Shown here piece by piece: positions 35,874 to 47,600 of a stretch of 64,000 bases of DNA. Position 1 is the first letter of the stretch. Each line of letters starts with the position of its first letter. This stretch comes from Biomphalaria glabrata (lineage: Eukaryota; Mollusca; Gastropoda; Planorbidae): assembly GCF_947242115.1 (NCBI RefSeq), contig NC_074725.1, forward strand, positions 10,702,011-10,766,010, written 5' to 3'. The translations under genes and the position numbers were made by a program. The notes under the pieces were generated by a model that did no database searches, was not told the DNA's origin, and was given only the letters and a program-made list of their open reading frames with translations.

Positions 35874-36620
35874 GTCAGAGCAGTAGTGTCAAGTCACTAC
35901 AGGACTAGATGTTCATTTGTGCCTGTACATAGTATTGTATCATACACATATATTTGATTTGTTGTACAAATACATTGTTACATAAATGAAGACATTGTCA
36001 GTGTTGTAATTCTAGTTCATTGTGTGAATGTCATCAACATTTTCCATGATTTTGTTTTGTAAGCCTTGAAGTCCATCATAACAAATCTTAACTTTCAATT
36101 CTATTGACTTCATTCTAATATTTGTTCCAAACCTGACTCAGCATAATGTTAAATTATTGAATTGTATCGCAAAGAAAAATTACATGAATATATAAAAGTA
36201 GATTGATTATAGATATATAAATGGCTCCCCTATTTCTAGAGGAGAAAGTTGATTCATTATTGTTTTTAATTACACACTTATGTAGCTAGAGCTTTTATAC
36301 ATTTGTTCTAAAAATCTGATTTCCTGTCTTGCAAGTTTAAACCTACACCCAAATTGATTCCCAATGGCTGAATCATATGATAGACAACAAACAAAAATAT
36401 AGTTTCAAATTTGTATTGAGTGTCATTTTTACCAAAACTGAATGAAGAGGCATCAGAAACATTTAATACAGTCTGGCATCTTAAGTGAACATCTGAATGA
36501 CTGGTCCATCACCTGGCACTGATGTTCCTAATCTTTCATTTACTAAATCTTGATCTGTTCTGGTGTCTGATTCTATGAAAGTCTTGGACTACATCAATAA
36601 ACTATCTTGTACTGATCACT
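35874..36620 (+). other. INTS4: INTS4 3' UTR and likely polyadenylation region
   Basis: Noncoding sequence after the INTS4 stop. The only canonical aataaa word close behind the stop is at 36596-36601, which would give a 3' UTR of about 740 bp. Weaker variants occur earlier (for example cataaa near 35980), so the true end could be closer. Confidence 0.45.
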
Positions 36621-37790
36621 TGGACATGTAAGCAATCACAAAAACATTTTAGCTGCAAGATCTCTTAGAGTATCTTCCAGTTAGTTTTGAGAATAGAAGA
36701 AACACAGTTTGGTCACATGGACTCAGTCGCAAATCTCATTGGATTCGAAGCTAAATGAACTTTAAAACAACATTCCAGAAACGTATTTGGAATTTGTTTA
36801 TCTTTCTATTGCATATCAACAAAATTTACTTGTAGTTTGATAGGTTTATATCTTAAAGCATCCCGAGCAAGACTTCTCAGCTTCACTGTGGTGCTCGGGT
36901 AGAAACGGTCATTTGGATCTTACCCTGACAGAAGCTTGTTCAGTCATGCCGATGGAGACAGGCTTTCATAAGCCTAGAGTTCCAGGAGTCTCAACCCTTA
37001 AGACAACTACCAGGAAGAAGATATAAAGTATATTGAGTCTGAATATTATGGATGAGTGAAGTATTTCAAATGACTGCATTTTTATTTTCGTGGTTACTGA
37101 GCAAAATGTTTTTCTTCCATAATAATAATTATAATTATAATTATTAGTTTCTAAACAAGTTCAGTATTTCCAGAACTCAGTTTTATAAAATCGAACATAT
37201 TTGATCAATGTGTAGGCCTATCTGACTTCATTTCTGCAATAATTTCCAAGTATTTGAAAGCATTGCGATTTTAATATAGCGTCTAAACTAACTGCATCCT
37301 CTGAGTCCTCAGACTCCATATATCGATATATCTCACGGGCTAAACCCGGTGAAGACTGATTCAGTTACCCCAACAAAATGACGACCAGCTCCTGCGACGA
37401 CGAGCTCCATGAGTCACGTGCCTTCTACCCACAGACTAATCTCCTTTCCCTCTAACAGAGTGACCTTATAAGCAGGTCAAAGTAGTCTAGTGTAGCACAA
37501 TGGAGGTAATGGCTTCTTCGTCGATGGCTTCTTGAGAAACCTAGATAAGGTTAGAATCACTTAACTATATAAGTAGGCCTATCGATACATACCATACACC
37601 ACGCGATAAAAAAAAAGATTGCCGGTACTTAAAGGGAGAGACAAAGTTGTATATTTTGAAATGGCGCCCCCTGGGGATGCTGTCTGGTGAAATTGGAAGG
37701 ACCTCATGTATACGCGATTTGGGGAAAAGGGATGGGGTGGGGGGTGGAAGTTGACACAATTAGAACAAAAACTCTGTAGCTCCCCACCAG
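36621..37790. other. intergenic, no gene seen
   Basis: AT-rich DNA. A GC-richer block at 36860-37010 has no readable motif. An (aat)n-like stretch lies near 37120. Confidence 0.4.
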
Positions 37791-37922
37791 GTTCGTTAAC
37801 CACTTGTAAATCATGTCCCACACGTCCAGCGTGTGTTTGTCCAGTGAATCCCGGACAGTGGACAGTACGTGACGAGAATCCGAACAGCTTCATAGACTCA
37901 ACAGTTGGACAGTGCAAGGGAG
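37791..37922 (+). CDS. candidate host exon, Cys-rich
   Basis: An open 132-base stretch is bounded by ctccccaccag before it and gtaagc after it. It reads TTCKSCPTRPACVCPVNPG, then QWTVRDENPNSFIDSTVGQ, then CKG, with five cysteines in 40 residues. Entering phase is two bases and leaving phase is one base, so skipping or including it keeps the frame. A secreted or extracellular domain fragment is possible, but no family was recognised and no partner exon was found. The complement is also open for about 110 codons, which lowers confidence. Confidence 0.3.
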
Positions 37923-38209
37923 GTAAGCGCTAAAATGAAAAACGAGAGTAGTTGATGATTGGCTGATGTCTAAACTGGTCAGCTGGCATCTGCCCACGGG
38001 CAGCTCATAGGCGCTGGGAGCTCATACAATTGTGTCCATTTAACCCGACGCCTTATCCAAGAGACTATTTGCGTATTGCTCCATGACCTTGTATTTCTCA
38101 AGGCTTGTTTTCAATCATTATACAACATTAACGAAGAAGGACACTATCTTCAATTCCGAAGATCAACGATGAGTTCCTGTTTCGCTGTTTTTAATGACTA
38201 CGCATATAT

Positions 38210-38470
38210 CTATGCACTATGCAGAATTCTCATTCTCGGATCAAGTTGAAACCTTGCACAATTATTTAATGTGCATAACAAAACATACAATAATGCACTA
38301 CTCAGCGGTTATCAATGAACTTTCTTTGATATAGAAATAGGGAATTAAACCTAGCATAAATGTGGCTGTAGATGTGCATTTTTTTCCATTATGTAAGTTT
38401 TTTTTAAAAAGTATTTTTGAAAATATATTTTGCTTGTTTCAAACATTTGTGATCGATTTCCCAGTTTCCT
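38210..38470 (+). repeat. dispersed repeat, second copy of the 19.4-kb family
   Basis: Contains ctcggatcaagttgaaacc, cataacaaaacata and atattttgcttgtttc in the same order as 19370..19610. Not coding. Confidence 0.6.
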
Positions 38471-39050
38471 TCATATTCCACTCATGGATCCACCCAAGAC
38501 TCTTATGACCGTGAACAGCTTTGGTCGGCCACACTTTCTTGTTGGGAACAACCGCCACAGACTTTCTACGATTGTAAGCTGAAGCTGACGTCAGAATGTA
38601 AAAACACAACGCTAAGACATCACTGACCTTTAAAAGATCAGTCATCTTTTTTGAAATGACCTCCTCAAATAGCCGACATTTTTTTTTGCGCCCGTCATTT
38701 TAGTTCAATCAATATGAGTGTAGACTTTATAAAAGCTAGTCTATGCTGTATGTATGACATTTGTTGACTTGATTTCAACAGTCTAATTTGAAACAACCAT
38801 TAAACAAACAAAGAAAAAACAATAACAACAAAAGATTGTATTAAAGGTTTTCATTTCAACTTGGTCATGATATTAATACGCCACGTGACCACAGTGACAA
38901 CACAGATTTTAATGTGACATGAAGTTGACATTTAATAGTTTACGTAATGTCTAAACTTATTTGTTTCCTTCTGACATTTGCAGTCCATTAAAAAAAAAAC
39001 AATTATCAGAACATAACACACAAACAGATGTCTATGATGTAAAAATATTT
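38471..39050. other. intergenic, no gene seen
   Basis: AT-rich DNA with A-runs. No supported gene or repeat. Confidence 0.4.
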
Positions 39051-40657
39051 TTTTTATTGAATCATCTCATCAAAGACTACATTCAACCATTTCAATCCAT
39101 TTGTAAACAGTGATCTATTTAATGTTACATCATAAAAGACTTTTCACTCTAATACTCTACGGTTCTTGGTAGCTACCAATTCACCTAAAATAAACTTAAA
39201 AGCATTTAGAGTTAGGCAATCAAAGTTCCATTTTCTGGGTACACGAAACACAATAACTGGCTGTAAAGATCTACGTTAGCTCAGAGTTAATAAATTAAAG
39301 TCATTCCCCTTTTAGACCGTGTTATCTATAGGGCAGATGATGTAAAGTTCATCTGTTTCTGTGGCCCACGGTTAACGAGGGTGTCATGTGGCCAGCACAA
39401 CGACCAACCGCCTTTACTTTTCCCAGACTAATGTCAAGTACCCATTAGAGCTGGGTGGACTCAGAGGCGGCCCAAAGATCCCGAAATTTAAAATCCCAGT
39501 CTTCACAAGGATTCGAACTCAGAACCCCCGGTTCAGAAACCAAACTGTCAGGCTATTCTCTTAGCTTCTGTACAACATTCACTGCTCTGCGTCACTGCTA
39601 ACACTGACAAGAAAAACACTGAAAGTTAATCAACGGTTCACTAATGAGAAATTCTAATCCACTTCTCGAAATGAAAAAAAAAAAAATGGGGTAACAGCAC
39701 AGCAAGTTTCCTACTGGCAGATAGAACAGTTTAAAATGTTAACTTAATTCATATTGGGTGCTCTTTACGAGCAAAAAATAAATACAACGGGTAAAAATAT
39801 GTGTCAGCCTTCAAACCTAGTATCTATTTATGGTACACATTCATCCCTTACTCCAGTCGCAGGTCACTGAGAAACATCATTTACACATTGATTCCTGTCA
39901 CAACTCTTACACCTCACACTCAACTATTTCATCATATCACACCAGTCAGAGCTATTTCAATCTAACACTTGGATGTTTAGATAGGCGGCGAGCTCTAGGG
40001 AAGACTACAACAAAATGTCTATTAAATCTGCTTGCTTCCTCAAGCATTGCTTTCTTATAGCCTACTTCATTTTTGTTAAACTGCATTGTTGTAGGTCTAT
40101 ATTGAACATGAACAAAACGTATAGACTCTAGTTGGGATCACGGTCAATAAGCCCTGCTCTGGAAGTTTGATATGTATGCCGATAGTAGTTTATTTAAAAA
40201 GACAAACATTATCTAATTATTTTAAATTAATATTCAAGAACATTAAAACCTAGATTGAAACAGTGAATTTCATTGAAAAGATGAGCATTAACCCAATGAT
40301 TGAATGCATTACAATATTGACATGGCCAATTATTAATGACGCGATTATTACTTGATGCAGAAAACGAAATGAAATTGTCCAATAGAAAATGCACTTTAAA
40401 TCTGGCACGCTCAGCCGCTTCATCTAATGTACAGAGCTTCATTTGATCAATGTCAACATTTTTTTTTTTAAAACCCTAACGTTTTAAACTTGTCGAACAT
40501 TCAAAATGTTAAATTAAAGAAAAGAATGCACAACTGTCTTCTCATAAGATTTCTTTAAAAGTGTGAACAAAATAGAAATACAAAAGGAAAAAAAAAACGA
40601 AACAATAACAATCAAAGAGGAAAAAAAAGATTTCTAAAGGTTTTTGCTGTTGCTGTT
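39051..40657 (-). other. possible 3' UTR of the minus-strand gene ending at 40658
   Basis: Noncoding sequence downstream of the candidate terminal exon. An aataaa word on the minus strand sits at 39053-39058 and could end the transcript. The stretch contains a SINE at 39304..39590. The extent is inferred only from this signal. Confidence 0.25.
39304..39590 (-). mobile_element. tRNA-derived SINE
   Basis: On the minus strand the order is a tRNA-like head with ggttctgagttcgaatcc (box B), then gaagactgggattttaaatt, then agtaaaggcggttggtcgtt, then a tail complementary to cccttttagaccgtgttatc. The same architecture as 51329..51596, with moderate divergence. Confidence 0.85.
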
Positions 40658-40783
40658 TTAGAAACTTGTTCCGAATGTATGCGACAAACAGGTGACAGTT
40701 CTCTTGAGTGGATCTATGACGAGGTAGGCAAAGTCTTGAGTGTGTCTCTTGGTGGACGGGAAATACATCTGGCCTTTGGCATC
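40658..40783 (-). CDS. candidate terminal exon of an unidentified minus-strand gene
   Basis: On the minus strand a strong acceptor (tctaatgttgcag) is followed at 40783 by an in-phase frame of 41 residues ending in a TAA at 40658-40660. It reads DAKGQMYFPSTKRHTQDFAY, then LVIDPLKRTVTCLSHTFGTS and F. The codons are rich in C and G at third positions, unlike the AT-rich flanks, which is a good sign of real selection on protein. The DFAYLVIDP..RTVTC pattern looks like two adjacent beta strands of a small domain, but I do not recognise the family. Upstream exons would lie at higher coordinates on the minus strand, perhaps beyond the window. Confidence 0.5.
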   Translation of the reverse strand, partial: DAKGQMYFPSTKRHTQDFAYLVIDPLKRTVTCLSHTFGTSF

Positions 40784-40914
40784 CTGCAACATTAGATAGA
40801 AGAAAATAGTTGAGTGATTGTTTGCATCATTAACTAACTAGACTCGCTGTCACTGTCAGAAATATTTGAACCCCAGATCACCTGCCTTCCCCTCTCCTCC
40901 AACGTTCCAGTAAC

Positions 40915-41760
40915 AAAACATACAACTGAGTCTTTATTCATTTCAAGAGCTACCAATTCTTCATACAACATATTCGAGTCTTTATTCATCTCAAGAGCTA
41001 CCAATTTTTCACATAATCATATTGAGCTTTTATTCATCTCAAGAGCTACCCATTTTCAATACAATAGAAGTATGTCTTAAGAGCTACCTATTCTCAGTGA
41101 TAAGTAATAGCTTCCTTATTAATCGAAAGAGCTATAACATAATTGTGTATCTATTCATCTCAAGAGCTACCCATTCTTAATACAACATAATTGTGTCTTT
41201 ATTCATCTCAAGAGCTACCTATTCTTTATGCCACTTATGCACGTCTTTATTTATCTCAAGAGCTACAACATAATTATGCAATCATTAATATCAAGAGTTA
41301 CCCATTCTGAATACAAAACGTATGTGTATTTGTTCATCTCAAGAGCTACCTATTCTTCATACCGTTTATGTATGTCTTTATTTATCTCAAGACCTACAAC
41401 ATAATTACGCTATCATTAATCTCAAGAGCTACCCATTCTGAATACAAAACGTATGTGTATTTGTTCATCTCAAGAGCTACCTATTCTTCATACCATATAT
41501 GCATGTCTTTATTTATCTCAAGACCTACAACATAATTACGCTATCATTAATCTCAAGAGCTACCCATTCTGAATACAAAACGTATGTGTATTTGTTCATC
41601 TCAAGAGCTACCTATTCTTCATACCATATATGTATGTCTTTATTTATCTCAAGACCTACAACATAATTACGCTACCATTAATCTCAAGAGCTACCCATTC
41701 TGAATACAAAACGTATGTGTATTTGTTAATCTCAAGAGCTACTCATTCTTCATGTCTTTA
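40915..41760 (+). repeat. complex minisatellite with a 131-bp higher-order unit
   Basis: The word atctcaagagctac recurs every 40-50 bp. In the second half the word tgtt(c/a)atctc falls at 41331, 41462, 41593 and 41724, exactly 131 bp apart each time, so a block of three subunits was amplified as one unit four times. Confidence 0.92.
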
Positions 41761-42454
41761 TCCAACCGGAAATGTTGCAAATATTGAGCATACAACAGTG
41801 AGATATGTAAGAGCATGAATGAAGTATTGAGCTTAATGTGGTAGATAAAAGTTCCCAGTAATAGAACTGTGTAGACTCAAAAAGTCCAAACAATCACTAA
41901 CTTCAGAATCCCACCCCATCCTTCACCCCTTGGTTCAGAGGTCAAACGTTTGAACACTCTGCCACCATGGATACGTTTTTAAAACAAAAACATTGCAGGT
42001 ATTTGAAACAGAGGACGCTGTAAGATCAAGGGAAACCATTCCAGCTAACAACAAACGAAGTTTAATGAACTGGTTGAGATTTCATCTACAGTTAGGCCAG
42101 GCATTATCTGATTGCCAGCACCGGGACAACTCATGCAAAAAACACAGGGAAGTTCCAGTATTGGGCACGAACTCAGGGCAAACAAACAAACAAACATATA
42201 CATACAAACACTCAAAATCATGATAAAGAGATTAGCACAGCAGATATGTACGCAATGATGCCGTGTAGCAACAGGACATGTGCAAACACTGACCTTCGAT
42301 GTATAGTGAACATAGTACACATTACATTTTAAATCCTACAATAATAACACGTATGTGTTCTTATAGAAAGTACCCATAGAAATAACATGTTGAAATTACT
42401 CAAAGTCTAAAGTAAGGAGGAAAGAGCAGATAATAAAGTGCCAAGTTAATAGAG
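41761..42454. other. intergenic, no gene seen
   Basis: A tRNA-like stretch complementary to ggttcagaggtcaaacgttt lies near 41930-41960 and could be a SINE head remnant. Nothing else is supported. Confidence 0.35.
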
Positions 42455-42674
42455 AAAGATGGAGAGAGGAAGAGAGAAGGAAGAGAAATGATGAGAGAGA
42501 AGGAAGAGAAATGAGGAGTAAGACTCTGAAGAGAGAGGAAGAGAAATGAGGAGTAAGACTCTGAAGAGAGAGGAAGAGAAATGAGGAGTAAGACTCTGAA
42601 GAGAGAGGAAGAGAAATGAGGAGTAAGACTCTGAAGAGAGAGGAAGAGAAATAAGGAGAAAGAGAGAGGAAGAG
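42455..42674 (+). repeat. 35-bp purine-rich tandem repeat
   Basis: About four and a half units of gagagaggaagagaaatgag followed by gagtaagactctgaa. The complement is open and pyrimidine-rich (Ser/Leu/Phe repeats), which I take as a by-product. Confidence 0.92.
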
Positions 42675-43322
42675 TGTTATGAAGTGTTTGTGTGTGTGTG
42701 TGTCTATGATGACGTTGGGAAGAGGCTAAATATGCAGAGTGAATGATGCAAGACAAGCGGATTTGTCGTTAGCGGTCTTGTGTAGGACAGACAACTCCAG
42801 AATGCCAGAGTGAAAAGACGTGTTTTTGGAGTGAGTTACATTTTGTTCAGAATACTGTTTTGTAATATTACTAAGGTAAGGTTCCCCTTTCAGACCTAGT
42901 GGTCTATAGGGCAGATAATGTAAAGGTTATCTCTTTCTGTGGCCTACGGTTAACGTGGGTGTCATGTGGCCAGCACAACAACCAGCCGCCTTTACTTTTC
43001 CCCAACTAATGTCGGGTACCCATTAGAGCTGGGTGGACTCAGAGGCGCCAGAAGATCCCGAAATTAAAAATCCCAGTCTTCACCAGGCTTCGAACCCCGA
43101 CACCGGTACGGAAGCCAAGCTTTACCGCTCAGCCAACGCGCTTCACTAAAGTCTACTACATTGATTTCATTTCATCTCAAGTTGATTTCGTCTATAATGT
43201 AATAAAAAATCTATTTAGATTTGTTCACAGTGTAGGCATTCAAGGTATTTCAAGTTTTACAAGTTAAAATAGGTTTTGTTGTCTGCCAGCAGTTTGGTGC
43301 TACAAGTCAACGACCGTCCACA
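42675..43322 (+). mobile_element. solo-LTR-like fossil carrying a nested SINE
   Basis: Starts TGTTATGAAG and ends CCGTCCACA, and matches 54099..54487 along its length except for the SINE at 42880..43147. A 4-bp agag flanks both sides, but lies in a purine repeat and is weak evidence. No internal genes remain, so this is a fossil. It is older than the SINE inside it. Confidence 0.6.
42880..43147 (-). mobile_element. tRNA-derived SINE nested in an LTR-type fossil
   Basis: Full-length relative of 51329..51596 with the head at the right (gctgagcggtaaagcttggc on the minus strand), box B ggggttcgaagcc, and the tail at the left. The LTR sequence is interrupted at actaag on the left and actaaag on the right, probably the target duplication. 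Confidence 0.88.
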
Positions 43323-43379
43323 AGAGGGGAGAAAAAAAAAAGACAGAAAAATGAAAAGGGAGGAAGAAAGAAGAGAAAG

Positions 43380-43435
43380 AGAGAGGCGGAGAATGGAGAA
43401 AGAGAATTATGAAGAAGAGAGAGAGAGAGAGAGAC
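43380..43435 (+). repeat. purine-rich (GA)-type low complexity
   Basis: Runs of gaga with interspersed gg, next to the LTR-type fossil. Confidence 0.7.
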
Positions 43436-43686
43436 AAGGGGGAAAAGATTAAGATGTGTGCCTAAAAAAAAAAGATTGATTAATTCAATGTTTTCAGGTT
43501 CGTCCTTGTAAATCTAGAGAAATCAATCATTCCGTAGTTTTAATATGCGCTTCTCTCTTGGCCCATCTTAACACCGCCCATCCACACACTTTCGGCCATA
43601 GGTAAACTATCTTACGATTTGTTGACATGGCAACCATTCCTCGGCACTTCTAGTCAGGGGCAAGCAACTTTTGTCAAGCGGGCTCC

Positions 43687-43872
43687 AATGGACCCATTCA
43701 CCAATCGTAAACAAACAACATTTAGCCACGTGATTCTCTATCTCTTCTATATATATTACAATCTAATTTTTAATACACAATGGCTATCACGTTATAGTTT
43801 TTTTTCCGTTGTTTTATCAATATTATCACGTGACTAAATGTTGTTTATTTACGATTGGCGAATGAGGTCCAT
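43687..43872 (+). mobile_element. MITE with inverted repeats of about 47 bp
   Basis: The left arm tggacccattcaccaatcgt... (43688-43735) and the right arm ...cgattggcgaatgaggtcca (43824-43872) are near-perfect reverse complements, each with an inner cacgtga word. The interior of about 90 bp is AT-rich and noncoding. One arm of the same family is present near 19300-19345. The superfamily was not settled, as no clean target duplication is visible. Confidence 0.85.
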
Positions 43873-44333
43873 TTAATATAGTAGCACTACTGTGAAGCCA
43901 CGTAACGCAACAGAGCCTCTTGTGGTTAGTCTCACAACGTTCCAGATAGACTCTTTTAGATCAAGAAAACAATAGACAGTGATTCTATGTCTCTAATGGA
44001 AATAGTCAAGTAGATATCTCTTCAATAAACTACTGAGTCAAGTTTTTTTTTAAGCTTAAAGATTCTATACTAATCAATACTTCCACTTAAGAGACATACA
44101 CGAAGAAACACACAATAGTCCCAAGTGTGATATCAGCCGAAGGAGGGTGGGTGACAAATGAGCTAACAGACAACTTCGTGACCTTGAACATTCCTAGGAA
44201 GATTTTCGTAACTTGCGAGTGGGCGATGGTGTCGTAAGACTGTCATGACATATGTATCAGAATATTTCTCAGTGGACACCTTTAAGACTTAGATTTGAAT
44301 TAGAACCTTCCGTGACGTTCGGGGCACAGGGCC
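43873..44333. other. intergenic, no gene seen
   Basis: No reading frame or known repeat recognised. Confidence 0.4.
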
Positions 44334-44377
44334 GAGACCCATCGTTATAGAAGGCCTCATCACTGATAAGCGACGTC
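44334..44377 (+). repeat. left terminal inverted repeat of the composite element
   Basis: Pairs with 49395-49438 on the opposite strand, and matches the left ends at 62480 and 56115 (gagacc, cgttata, aggcct, cactga, acgtc). Confidence 0.8.
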
Positions 44378-44389
44378 GAAACCTAGGGT

Positions 44390-44618
44390 CAGTTTAGACT
44401 AATAGTTCTTTGCTACGTCACAGGTCCGACGTCATGACCTCTTACGTGACAACGAGCTATTGGTCTAAACTACCCAAGGATTGCCCACAGGTTGCGACGT
44501 CGCAGGTCCGACGTCATGACCTCTTACGTGACAAGGAGCTATTGGTCTAAACTACCCAAGGATTGCCCACAGGTTGCTACGTCACAGGTCCGACGTCATG
44601 ACCTCTTACGTGACAAGG
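44390..44618 (+). repeat. 82-bp array, first part (about 3 units)
   Basis: The word gacgtcatgacctcttacgt recurs with 82-bp spacing. The first unit is diverged at its start (tagactaatagttctttgc), as expected at an array edge. The array stops at tgacaagg, where the LINE begins. Confidence 0.95.
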
Positions 44619-47600
44619 CTACGTGACCCACCTTCTTTTTGTTGCGCCAGCAGGCAGCAGTCGTGTTTTTTCGTCTCTCGTTTTGGAGGATTTTTGTGTT
44701 GCTATTTTCTAGAGCTAAGTGATCTTTCTTATACCATTAGATTTGTGTTGATTTCGTCTATAGATTGGTGTATTTAGTTTGATAGATTTAAGTCACGTTA
44801 ATTAAATTTAATTAGTTTTTGTATTCATTTACTATCCTTTAGTTTAACAAGCATCTATATAAACAGTAACAGAGTGATACTCATAGCCCGAGGGATTGAT
44901 GTGCTTGGTAAAACCGTGTACCGTGGCCACTACATAGCAGTCGGAGCGCAAACCCTGTGTGTCATCAGTCCTAGTGTGTCAAATCACCGTACTGGAGTCA
45001 TGGACGCTAATCTATTACGTCGCATAGGACGGACATGTGTGTTACTCAAATCACGACTAGACAGCGAGGTTTTCCGAAATATTCGTCGACTTGGCATCGG
45101 GCGTAAACTGCCGACAGTTCGTGGGTCTAGGGCTGGGCGTCTTATTCGCCTATGGTATAACCTACCGCAATTCAACTCAACAGATACATGTCACACAGTT
45201 TCCAGGACTCTTAACTGTGTTGTTAACCCCACCCCTACCCCTGTTATTTCTTCTACGACAGAGTTCAGCAGTTCCCTACTAAACTGTTTTATTAACCACC
45301 CCACCCCTATTGCTCCTCACACAACAGAGGTCAGATGTCCCCATCAAAAACCTATAATTCGGGATATTACTCCTCCGGTGTCTTCAAAATGTGCTACGCC
45401 TCTGGTGACTATATCCTCCAGTCTGCTTAAAATAATGCACCTCAACGCCCAGTCATGCAGTAACAAAACCCTTGAGCTTGCAGACACCATCACTGATGAT
45501 AGCTACGACATCGTTTTCCTTAGTGAGACATGGTTTAAAGAAGTTGGTGATGAGCCAAGAACCATTGAGCTAACGCCCCCAGGCTTTATTTTAAAGAGTC
45601 TACCTCGAAAAACAGGCAGCGGAGGGGGCTTAGCAATACTGTACAGAGATAGTCTAGCTAAGTATGTAACAATAAGACCTGAAAGCTCAACGTACACGAC
45701 CTTTGAGATGTGCGAGTTTCGCCTTTCCCACCACAGTAGAACACTGACTTTTATTTTCCTGTACCGCCCACCACCAAGCAAGAGAAATAAACTGACAACA
45801 AAAGTTTTCATCGAAGAATTTCAAGACCTCCTTGACAGTCACATATCAACAAAAGATCTATTTGTCATAGGCGATGTGAACTTGCATTTTGACAGTGAAA
45901 ATGAGACATACGCGATGTCGCTGAAAAATGCGCTAAAGGATCGCAACTTAGACCAACTGATAAATGTTCCAACACACGTCAAAGGCCATACTCTTGACTG
46001 GATTGTTACAAATGCAAGTGAGCTTGTAGCCAAACTCAATGTCTCAGACCGCGGCTTGTCAGATCATTTTCTCGTAAACTTTGAAATGCGCCTATCAAAA
46101 GCAAAAAGGCCAAAGAAAAACGTGACTTCCCGTAAACTTAAAGCCATAGATATTGCCTCCTTCAAAATGGACGTGACCTCTTTGCTGTTGCAACAGAGCA
46201 ACACAGACGTTCTCAGCAATTACAATTCTTGCTTGAAAAAGTTGCTGGACAGCCATGCACCTCTTGTCACTCGTACAGTCTCAGTTAGGCCATCTGCACC
46301 CTGGTTGACGGAAGACATAAAGACTGCCAAACTTATTCGCCGACGTGCCGAACGTACATTTCAAAAGACAGGTCTGACGATACATCGACAAATATACATA
46401 CGAGAAAAAAACAAGGTTAACCGTATGATTAGAGACGCAAAAGCTAGTCATATTCGACAAAAAATCGAAAATTCTGATTCTTCAAAGGAGCTATTCAGGA
46501 TCACCGCTGAAATGTTAGGGGGAGCAAATAACGAACGTTTGCCGTCATCTATCCCATTATCTGAACTTCCTGATTCCTTCAATAGATTCTTCATTGGGAA
46601 GATTGAGCAGATTAGAAATGACATGCCATCCCTCTCATCACAGCTTGACCACTCTCCAATTTTTCAAAATACTCCTTTTTGCGAGTTTCAGCGTGTATCT
46701 GAAGATTATGTCAAAAGTACTATTTTGAAGATGCCAAATAAGTCATGTGACCTTGATCCCATTCCAACCTCCTTGCTCCTCGAATGTTTAGATGAGCTTG
46801 TACCTACAATTACCAACATTGTGAACTCTTCACTGACTTCAGGCATTGTACCACAGCAATTTAAGCATGCACTTGTCAGGCCCTTATTAAAGAAATCCAG
46901 TCTTGACCCGGAATGTCTAAAAAACTATCGCCCGGTTTCAAATCTTCCCTTCCTGTCAAAGCTTCTGGAGCGCATCGTGTTAGTGCAAATTCTTTCTCAT
47001 CTTGAACAGTACTGTCTCTTGGAAGAATTTCAATCTGCATATAGGAAGTGCCGTAGCACAGAGACAGCAGTGGTCAGGGTACTAAACGACTTACTTCACA
47101 ATTCCGACAAAGGCCACATATCAATTCTTTCTATGCTGGACTTGTCCGCAGCCTTTGATACGCTAGACCATGAAATTATGATGGCCAGATTCTCTGCAAC
47201 TTTTGGTTTAGCAGGAGTCGTCCTAAAGTGGCTTGGATCCTACCTGACGGAACGCACCCAAAGTGTCGTTGTTAGCGGGACGGAATCAACAAGCTTACTT
47301 TTGAAGTACGGAGTACCCCAAGGATCAGTTCTAGGCCCAGTACTGTTCACTATGTACACATATCCACTCAGCGGTGTCATACGGCCAACCGGCATCTTAT
47401 ACCATTTCTTTGCCGATGACTCACAGTTATACGATTCATCAGTACCCTCAGAGTTGTCCCATCTGGCAGAGAATATCAGTGGTACCGTTGCAAGGGTGAG
47501 CGATTGGATGGTTGAAAATAAACTCAAGATGAACGAAGACAAGACAGAAATAATTAAGATTGGCACTAGGAACAATGTCTCAAAAGTTGAAAGCACAGAT

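Noticed and set aside
42400-42756. 118-codon minus-strand frame of Ser/Leu/Phe repeats
   Set aside because: It is the complement of the purine-rich 35-bp repeat and has no other support.
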